From contig WPIO01000056.1 of the NCBI GenBank assembly GCA_009760855.2, positions 315,001-367,500 of the forward strand: a DNA stretch of 52,500 bases. The letters run 5' to 3'. The DNA comes from Cristatella mucedo. Lineage: Eukaryota > Bryozoa > Phylactolaemata > Cristatellidae. Below are positions 45,004-52,500 of the stretch, piece after piece. The position numbers and the translations under genes were made by a program. The first letter of the stretch is position 1. Every line of letters starts with the position of its first letter. The notes beneath the pieces were generated by a model. That model searched no databases and was not told the DNA's origin. It was given only the letters and a program-made list of their open reading frames with translations.

Positions 45004-45715
45004 CGTCGCGCGCAAGCAGGGTTGTTGGCGCTGGCGGCAGCAGCAGTCGCCCGCCTCATTCGAGAGCGAGAGCGAGAGAGAGAGAGAGCGAGAGAGCGAG
45101 TGCAGCTCGAATCCGCGAGTGTCGTTGCCGATATCGGTGGCCCGCACCCTGTCAATATTGGGAGCGGCGCCGTGCGTCAATGGCCGCGCTCCTGACGCCG
45201 CACCGCTCCCATTGTTCTCTCCTTCGCCCCCATTGTTCTCCCTTCTCCTCCGCGTTTCTTCCACCGTCGCGCGAACTCGTTATTGGCTTCGCGCGCTTCC
45301 TTCACCCGCCGCCGCCTTCCGAAGGCGGCGGCGGCGACCGCAGCAGTAGCGGCTGCAGCAGAGGCAGCGGCTGCGGCAGAGGCAGCGGCGGCAGCGGCGT
45401 CAGCGGCGGCAGCAGCCAGTTTGCGACTCCACCGGTGGTGGATGCGAGCGTCGTTTCGCCCGCTGCCGTCGCAATGATCGCTCGGCGAGTTCGTTCCGCC
45501 CATTCGCCCATTCCGCCCATTCGCCGAGCTCCAACATCAGCGGAAGACCGCGCGAACTCTTTCGCGTCTACGACGACCAATAGTCGAGCTCACGTTAGCA
45601 GGCTTACAATGGCTCGGCCTCGCGGGCGGCTCAGAGCGGCTTGCGCCGTCCAGTTCCGCCCTGACGTCCGTCGCGCTCGGCCGACGCGAGAGATTAGCGT
45701 AAACTGACGAAAGTC
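45004..45715 (-). promoter_or_regulatory. CpG-rich promoter region of the minus paralog
   Basis: Dense CG content lies upstream of the ATG at 45003. It contains a GA run (45064-45090), GCGGC repeats (45320-45420) and CCCATTCGCC-type short repeats (45498-45530). ORFs on all frames are GC artefacts. Confidence 0.4.
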
Positions 45716-45927
45716 AGTCAAACCGAGCTAAAGAAACTGATTTCTTAATGAGGCATCTGGGTGCATGTCTGTCTCGCACATAGCTGAAGCCTCTTGCTAA
45801 ACTTGGCATCGCAATATTTAGTAAATGAACCGATAGTTGCGATGGCAATGTTGCAGAACGGTCTAAATTGAAGACGCCTCAGCTGCGGGACAGCGTGAAG
45901 CGACCGCTGCGAAGGAGTCTTGGCTGA

Positions 45928-46200
45928 AATACCTGAAATTCTAAAAGCATTATTTATATTATATTCTATATATTATATATTATATTATATATTATATTCT
46001 ATATATATATTCTATTATATATATATTCTATTATATAAATATTATATTCTGAATATTTAAATATTAATTATCTAGCAAATACCTGAAATGCTAAAAACAT
46101 TATATTATGTTATATATTATATATTATATTATATATATATTATATTTTATTCTGAATATTTAATTAATAATTATTAAGCAAATACCTGAAATGCTAAGAG
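45928..46200. repeat. AT-rich minisatellite with AATACCTGAAAT anchors
   Basis: AATACCTGAAAT followed by CTAAAA/G-type sequence and a TA-rich filler with TTCTGAATATTTAA recurs at 45928, 46078 and 46181. The filler length varies between copies. Confidence 0.8.
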
Positions 46201-47154
46201 CACGGCGATCTGCATGCGCACTAACCATGCGCAGGCCTTGGACTGTGCAAACTCGGAATACTATGCTTTAAATCCTCGCTAATTGCCGAGAAACAGCACG
46301 TGACGCGATTGTCGAGATCCATTCATAGATAACTTGGGGACACCATGGGAATAGTTGGTGCATCTAGTAAATATTACTACTTCCCGGTGCGAAGACGGTG
46401 CTGCAAAATTACATACTTTGAAAATGCAGCTAAGTCGGAATCCGTAAATTGCTCTGGATACTGCACGAACGTCTGGATACTGCACGAATGTAGCGCACAC
46501 GCAGCAGCTTGTTACAAATCTGACTAACTCACTCGAATCTTGTGCTCGACGGAAATGTTTTTCCCCAGCAATCCGTAAAACGCTACAGTATTTGAGGACG
46601 CGTCTTGATGACAGGATGCGTGGATGTTTTCGGTGTCTCATTCCAGACTCGTAGCAGACTTCTGCGGAAACACTCAGTCTCAACGTCTCAAAAGTTACAC
46701 ACATCGTGCATTTGTTTATCTAAGAGATACCCGCATATACTGAGAGCACATATGCTTACAGGTATGCTTGCGCAAGTGCGTGCAAATAGAAATGTGCGCG
46801 AGGATGATGTTCCAAGTCTCGTTGTAACCCTCAAGCATTCGAGAACCTGGCTACGTACGGAGTGCTGTCAATGCGAGCAGCGTAATTCTGGTGTTTATTC
46901 GCTTACCCATCGACCACATTGACAGCGATTGCATGCTGGGATTTTCGCCCTTTGGGTCAGTAGTGCATCCTCACCGGAAGTTTAGGCGGTAGGGAGCATC
47001 TAAATCACGAGCTTTATGCAAAGGGGCTAGAGCCACCTGTGTCTCAACACTTGGATGTTATATATTATTATATTATAGATATTATCTAAACATGCAAACA
47101 TATTTGGATGCTATATACTTATCTACATATGCAGGGCTTGCCAAGCAGCACGTT
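46201..47154. other. no gene seen; 19-bp tandem duplication
   Basis: TCTGGATACTGCACGAAYG is duplicated at 46453-46471 and 46472-46490. ORFs here (up to 141 codons on the minus strand) have no recognisable domain. Confidence 0.4.
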
Positions 47155-47535
47155 TACAAGAGCGATGCAACGGCGACTAGAAGCAAATGTAAACGTGCCT
47201 AAGAAGAGATTGAATTCTCTGAGGGCTCTATAACAAATGTTATTTTATTATTGTTATCTCAAGACATCAGATTTCCAGCCATTGATTGGCTTGCACTGGG
47301 AAGAAAAGGCTGTGTGTGCCTTTCCTGGGTTAGTTCTATTCTTTCGCTGATCAAACGATGATTATAATAATAATACTGACATATTTCTATAGCGCCCTCA
47401 GAGAAAATGAAATGAATGTAAAGAAGAAGCAAATGTAAAGTGCCTAAGAAGAGATTTGAGTTATCTGAGGGCTCTATAACAAACGTACTATTATTATCAT
47501 TATTATTATTATTTACATTATTCTTATTATTAAAC
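47155..47535. mobile_element. cluster of LINE-A 3' tails
   Basis: A forward tail lies at about 47180-47262 and another at 47425-47535, both with AGAGATT...CTCTGAGGGCTC and (ATT)n. A reversed fragment lies between them at about 47360-47410 with a (TAA)n start and TATAGCGCCCTCAGAGAAA. Confidence 0.75.
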
Positions 47536-48374
47536 CGGTCACCGATGAGTGGGCATCGTAGTCGCCACCTCCTTGCCCTTCGGTCTGTCTTTTACTGTCT
47601 TTCGGTCTTTGTTTGGCTACCGACGTCTGTGTACATTATGCTGGCGCCATAGCTGCTGTCGGCGCGCGGCTCTCGTTCGAGCTTCGCGCTGCTGCACCTG
47701 ATCTTGCGCTGCACTTGGTCTTGCGCTGCTCTGTCCCTGCGACCTTGGCCTCGGCGTTTTCTGGCGATCGTGCGCCACTTGCATCCGCCACCATCCTGCA
47801 TCCGTCTCGGCCTCCGCGACGCGCAATCGTCAGCCAAATCTCCGAGAGGCGGGGGGGGGGCGTGTAAGCGCCGCTTCGCGCCCCCCACGCGTCAGCTCCG
47901 CCCGCTAGTCTTCGAGGGCGGCGGAGGCAGAAGGGCGAGCACGGCGGCGGCGAATGCGGCGGCGGCGGCGCGGCGTGTGCTTCTAATCGAGCGACGATGA
48001 CTTAATCGAGCGGCGCCACTTAATCGTGCTTGCTTTGCTGCCTTGTCGATTGCTCGGATGCCGCCTCCGTTGTTGACTCAGTGGCGCGCTCGCGTGCCAG
48101 AGACGGCGTTCCCGTGAGAGGGCGCTCTGGTTGCGTCCAAAGGAATTCGATTAGCCTTTGAAAGTCGACTGACCTCGCACGGGTCGGCCTCGGTCTGAGC
48201 TCGCGAGTCGCTCACGCCTCAGGTCGAAGGTCAGCGGCGAGCGGCCGCTGTGTCAATTGTGAGCGGCCCGCCTCGCAAGCTGCGCTCACAGCATCCGCCC
48301 GCACAGTCGCCGCTGCCTGCCACTGCTGCTATCGCTGCTGCCTGCTTCTGCAGCGTGGCAAGCGAGGACAAAAG
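47536..48374. other. GC-rich stretch, no supported gene
   Basis: CpG-rich with G-runs (47853) and GCGGC repeats. It may be a promoter for a gene off the right side, but no exon is recognisable. Confidence 0.3.
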
Positions 48375-48423
48375 TGAGAGAGTGAGAGAAAGTGAGAGTG
48401 AAAGAGAGAGAGAGAGAGAGAGA

Positions 48424-48518
<95 letters not shown>

Positions 48519-48544
48519 TGAGAGAGAGAGAGAGAGAGAGAGAC
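48375..48544. repeat. (GA)n microsatellite
   Basis: A long GA run with sparse GTGA/GGAA interruptions. Confidence 0.97.
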
Positions 48545-48819
48545 AGAGTGAAGGAGCGAGTTTAATCAAGACGGGACTGAGCGCTGCAAAGAGACGCTTA
48601 CGACGTCGCGTACGCCGCGGGCCGTCACGTGAGCTGAATTTTCTCGTCGCGAGTCGCTCAGCTTCTGCCCGGCGCAGCCGGTGGGCGTGCGAGCTCAGAT
48701 GCGCTTTCGCAATCGAGCGCATTTATTTGTTTTTATTCTAGGTCAGCTATCGGCCAGAGGCTCGATCAAGGTGAAAAACGCGACACATTTTCTTTCAGCT
48801 GTTGCATTACAATGTACCG
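48545..48819. other. no recognisable feature
   Basis: GC-rich then AT-rich transition, with no gene seen. Confidence 0.4.
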
Positions 48820-48990
48820 GTGAGCCGTGATGGCACACTAGGTAAGGCGGTTGCTTTCATGACCTCGGTCGCGAGGTCGTGCGTGCGATTCCTGCCATGA
48901 GCGATCCTGTATCGCCACTGCAAGCGGTGGTGGTAGCCGTAAAGGCTCTTCTGTCGCTATACAAAAAGAGGCTGTTTAAGCAGCTAGGAT
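48820..48990 (+). mobile_element. SINE-A copy 5
   Basis: A forward copy with head GTGAGCCGTGATGGCACACT and body GGCTCTTCTGTCGCTATACA ending in AGAGGCTGTTTAAGCAGC. The B box is altered (TGCGTGCGATTCC). Confidence 0.87.
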
Positions 48991-50030
48991 TTACCACACA
49001 TGGCGATGCCAGTAGCGATCGCTGCTCTCTCCATTTTGAAGCGATGAGCACGGTACGTTGAACGCTTTTCGCCAGAAATGGCTTGAAATGGCTTACGAGA
49101 GCAGGTCAGACCTTCAACAATGTGATTAAAAACGCGAAATCAGTCGAATATATGGTACGCAAGGATGGCATAGCAGCCCAAGCCTATCCTGGCTGGTGAG
49201 CCCGGCCTGCTGACGGGCAACGACTCTATATCACGTGACCTCGACATCCAATCCGTGCCTCAATCTTACCTTCCAGTCTGTTTCTGTTTTTAACCTGTCA
49301 CAAGTGAGTAACCGTTCGCTGTGCTATGACAGCACGAAGTTGCGGGGGGGGCTTTTTCGCCAGTCTGTTCATGTTGTCGACTTTGTCGTTTGCGACATTT
49401 CGGTTGAGTTTCGGCAGTGAAGCCGGCGGCGGCGGTGAAGCGGCGCTGAGCTCTCGCTCTCTCTCTCTCTCTCTCTCTTCGCTGCTTTTTTATCATGTTG
49501 CGACGTTTATCTCAGCTTTATCACATGGGTGCACATATATTATTTAGTATATATTCACATAGGTTTGCACGTATGCTCTGCTTGCTTTGCTCTCAATTCA
49601 AATTTGCTCCCAATTTGCTTTGAAAAAACTCGCCTGTCGCCGCAAGGAGGCGCGCGCGAAAACCGCAGGCCTTGCAGGCATGAAAGTTAGCTTGCACATA
49701 GAAAAAAAATCATCACATCGCGGAAAAATTGCAACTTTGCTTACAAGGCGGGCCAATGCATGTCCGTCGCTTACCAAAGGCGCAGCACGACTTCCGGTCG
49801 GTCACGCTCGCCCTTGCGGCTTTTCATTACGGCAACACAGCTGCGGCTGAGCGTCCGAGCTGGGAAGAGCCGGAAGCGCCGCTAGGCGTCGCTTCGGATG
49901 GTTAAGAAAAAGGGGAAGAAGTAGGGCGAAGAGCGGCTCACGATGGATGCTGCTAGATAGCCTGACCGTGCCGGCCACTCTGTGAACAACCCTTTCAAGT
50001 GCATAGCACTTTGTAAGCCTACAGCCTTTA
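48991..50030. other. no gene seen; short (TC)n at 49454
   Basis: A TC run lies at about 49454-49478. Frames up to 89 codons show nothing recognisable. Confidence 0.4.
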
Positions 50031-50037
50031 TATAATG

Positions 50038-50332
50038 TTATATATATATATATATATATATATACATGCATTATGCAATATATGTATAATTATGTATTAG
50101 GTACTTTATATATATATATATATATATTCTGTTATATATATATATATATATATGTATCATTATATATATGTATTGTGTACTATATAATGTTTATAATAAT
50201 TTGCAGCCTAAGGGCTAAATGCACACGTGACTTTAGTGTCTGCGGTGGACATACTAACGGACTAACTAGCTAACAAACCAAGCTTATTATAGGGTTAGCT
50301 ATACACAGCATATATTTATACCGTACTTATAT

Positions 50333-50402
<70 letters not shown>

Positions 50403-50414
50403 CATGTATACACT

Positions 50415-50492
<78 letters not shown>

Positions 50493-50496
50493 TTTA
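50038..50496. repeat. cluster of (TA)n arrays
   Basis: TA runs at 50038-50064, 50108-50170 and 50340-50490 with short CA runs between. Extremely AT-rich. Confidence 0.95.
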
Positions 50497-50499
50497 TTT

Positions 50500-50918
50500 A
50501 TTTATACCTCTTATAAAGCGTCCTCAGAGAACTCAACCTCTTTCTAGGCGCTTTACATTTGGTGCAAAGGAAACGCGATCGAATGGTGAGTGGTATTGTG
50601 CTTGATAAACAACATTAATAACATGATTATGGGTGAAATGCACAGAATTAGCATGCAAGCATGGTTAGAGGCAGCATGGGCAGTGTCAGCACGCATAAGC
50701 ACATAAAGAACAAAGCACAAGAACAAACTAAATGCTGTCATAAATAGGTGCGTTTTTAATTTATTTTTAAATGTGGTCAAGTTAAAGGATGTCGTGATGC
50801 AAGTCGGGAGTGAGTTCCAGGCTTGAGTAGCATACGAACTAAATGCACTGTATCCAAAAGATTTGAGATTTGTATGAGGTATAGGTAAACAGTTAGTGTT
50901 CGAAAAGCGGGTGGTATG
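50500..50918 (-). mobile_element. LINE-A left copy beside the AT-rich block
   Basis: Reversed LINE-A. The 3' end at 50500 shows 'CTTATAAAGCGTCCTCAGAG', and the minus frame reads SYATQAWNSLPTCITTSFNL and TRFSNTNCLPIPHTNLKSFG. Homology to the LINE stops at about 50918. Confidence 0.85.
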
Positions 50919-50965
50919 CAAAGTTTACTTATTTTAGACATCGTTTTGGAGGAAGTTAGTTACCA

Positions 50966-51295
50966 ATGCCACTTGGATTAGAAAAGAAAAGATCTAATGT
51001 GAATATAAGCAACGAGTCAGATAACTGTTGTGCTTTATGGTGCGTTTTAAGACTTTTACATTGGAGAGATAATCACCCAGAGTCAATAGCAGATGTCAAT
51101 AGCAGATTTAAATCAATAGCAGATTTAAATGCAATATAAATAAAGTCAATAGCAGATTTAAATGCAATACTAATTGAGAGGTGTTCTTATTTAATTCTTA
51201 GATTAAAAGAATTGTTTAATATTAGGTCTGGTTATCCCTCTCAAGCATCAAGTGCTAGTGATATTCTTATCTTATCTCTAAGCTTATTTACTTAG
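50966..51295 (+). pseudogene. broken ORF in AT-rich block (57 codons plus continuation)
   Basis: An ATG at 50966 opens 57 codons to TAA 51137-51139. The same frame then stays open to TAG 51293-51295. The stop lies inside a duplicated segment (TCAATAGCAGATTTAAATGC units), so it was probably introduced by that duplication. The first part has a D-N-x-C...W-C pattern and a later H-P-E-S that remind me of proteins seen in DNA-polymerase-bearing virus-like transposons. That resemblance is from memory and weak. Confidence 0.4.
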
Positions 51296-51352
51296 ATATA
51301 AAAAGCCTCAAAAGAAAAGTGAGTATAAAAACACAAAAATTTTTTTGATTAT

Positions 51353-51565
51353 ATGTCACAGGTATTTAATCCACAAAGTAGCAAAGTTCTTCAAGAAAGT
51401 CTTGAACTAATTGATAAACTAGAGCTTGGATTTGAGAGCTTGCTGCAGGAAACACAGGAGCGGTTAATTCGATTAGTTCTGCTGCCTTACCTTGGAAAAT
51501 CTAGAAATGCTCCAAAGAGATACATTGCTCAAATAAATAGACTTTTAAATATGTCATTAGTATAA
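51353..51565 (+). CDS. hypothetical 70-residue protein in AT-rich block
   Basis: ATG at 51353, TAA at 51563-51565. The product is predicted to be mostly helical with heptad-like Leu/Ile spacing (ELIDKLELGFESLLQE). No family recognised. The end overlaps a 29-base tandem duplication (AAATAGACTTTT... at about 51534-51591). Confidence 0.4.
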   Translation: MSQVFNPQSSKVLQESLELIDKLELGFESLLQETQERLIRLVLLPYLGKSRNAPKRYIAQINRLLNMSLV

Positions 51566-51598
51566 ATAGACTTTTGTATACGTCATTAGTATATAGAA

Positions 51599-51972
51599 AT
51601 GACTGAATTTGTAAAAATTTCTCAAGAGATGTTGAAGAATCTTGAAGCTATTAAAAAGGCTAGTACATCTTCATCAGTAAGGTATGTGTTTACTATTTCT
51701 GGAACTAATAATCCTATAAGAATTCACATAGATGATCCGATTATGGTTAGAAATTAGAAACTCAAGATATATTTTAAAAATTTTTTAAGAACCAGTTCTA
51801 TTAAGAATATCACTATTTCCAATAATACTTTTGTCTATTGAGTAACAGGTGGCTCAGAGCAAACAATAACAATTAGGCTTGGCATTTATTCTGCTGTCTC
51901 TGTTGATGCAAACATTTGAATCGCAGATACTATAAATAATTCTGTTATTCAATCTGGAGCTACAACTGACAA
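51599..51972 (+). pseudogene. broken ORF in AT-rich block with in-frame TAG and two TGAs
   Basis: ATG at 51599 opens 52 codons to TAG 51755-51757. The same frame continues to 51972 interrupted only by TGA at 51839-51841 and 51917-51919. It starts with a helical segment (SQEMLKNLEAIKKAS) and continues with a beta-rich, T/I/N-rich part. No family recognised. Either it is a decayed gene or the source used TGA as a sense codon. I do not restore it. Confidence 0.4.
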
Positions 51973-52500
51973 GTTAAGGGATGTCGTGATGCAAGTCGGG
52001 AGTGAGTTCCAGGCTTGAGTAGCATACGAACGAAATGCACTGTCTCCAAAAGGATTTGAGATTTGTACGAGGTATAGGTAAACAGTTAGTGTTCGAAAAG
52101 CGGGTGGTACAATGCTTGGCCTGGTAGGGGATTAGATCTGGTGGGTAGGCTGGAGCCAAAGAACGAAGGGACCTAAAAGCGAGCGAAAAAACCTTGAAGC
52201 CGATCCATTGCTTGACTGGGAGACAGTGCAGGTCGGCGAGAAGTGGTGTGATGTGGCAACTGCGATGCTCACGACAGACAAACCTAGCTGCAGAGTTTTG
52301 CACCAGTTGCAATCGCCTGATCACCAGTAGTCCAGTAAGCAGTGAGTTGCAGAAGTCGAGACGGGATGTCACGAATGCATTAACCAACTTAGATGTGGTA
52401 TCTCTATCTAAACAAGCCCGAATTTTACAAGTTTTATGTAGCTGAAAGTAGGCAGACTTGATTGTTAAGCTGATGTGGTCGTGTAACGAAAGGTCACTTT
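51969..52500 (-). mobile_element. LINE-A right copy (runs off the window)
   Basis: Reverse-transcriptase C-terminal region on the minus strand: NAFVTSRLDFCNSLLTG, RLQLVQNSAARFVCREHRSC and ADLHCLPVKQWIGFKVFSLA, in one open frame of 137 codons. It begins inside the element at 51969 with no 3' UTR, and its first 140 bases repeat 50778-50918 with a few differences. Confidence 0.88.

Larger units (their letters stand above)
50919..51972 (+). other. AT-rich block with packed same-strand ORFs (foreign or virus-like DNA?)
   Basis: Between two LINE-A copies the sequence changes abruptly to AT-rich DNA with no SINE, LINE or microsatellite features. Plus-strand ORFs lie close together: 50966-51139, its in-frame continuation 51140-51295, 51353-51565 and 51599-51757, with a further in-frame stretch to 51972. 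Codons favour A and T, unlike the GC-rich exons elsewhere. Spacing is tens of bases, as in compact viral or bacterial-type genomes. Two internal tandem duplications are visible. The source is unknown: it could be an endogenous virus-like element, a plasmid or symbiont fragment, or an assembly artefact. Confidence 0.6.

Overview
This is nuclear DNA of an animal, most likely an invertebrate. Its genes are small-exon, GT-AG spliced genes in long introns full of tRNA-derived SINEs, degraded non-LTR retrotransposons (LINEs), a dead hAT transposon and very many microsatellites. There is no operon structure, apart from one AT-rich block near the right end. I cannot name the species. All assignments come from reading translations, splice sites and reading phase by eye; no search was run.

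Layout. 1-5.4 kb: a possible two-exon gene of unknown identity (194-452 and 5255-5422) with an acidic C-terminal tail. 5.9-7.3 kb: a degenerate hAT transposase on the minus strand. 8.1-14.0 kb: a complete ARL16-like small GTPase gene (five exons, 171 residues, plus strand) whose first intron looks like a U12-type AT-AC intron. 14-19.9 kb: SINEs, microsatellites and two GC-rich stretches, with no gene I can defend. 19.9-31.2 kb: a complete PSME3 gene (proteasome activator PA28-gamma/REG-gamma), ten exons, 252 residues, with one GC-AG intron. 31.2-33.7 kb: intergenic DNA ending in a LINE.

34.3-45.0 kb: two genes of a family I do not recognise lie tail to tail. The plus gene (34329-39484, four exons, 396 residues) and the minus gene (first exon at 45003-44913, last exon about 40806-39894) share an N-terminal K-L-Y-L-Q motif followed by a phase-1 splice site, a T-R-R-x-L block, a cysteine/histidine motif near the C-terminus and a similar extreme C-terminus. 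They look like an inverted duplication. 45-50.5 kb: GC-rich promoter-like DNA, simple repeats, LINE tails and a SINE.

50.5-52.5 kb: two same-strand LINE copies enclose about 1 kb of AT-rich DNA unlike the rest of the window. It carries closely packed same-strand ORFs, broken in places, and two of the stops are TGA codons in an otherwise long open frame. It resembles DNA from a virus-like or other foreign element and is the most unusual part of the window.

ARL16 and PSME3 are housekeeping genes with no evident functional link. Most of the rest is repeat sediment.
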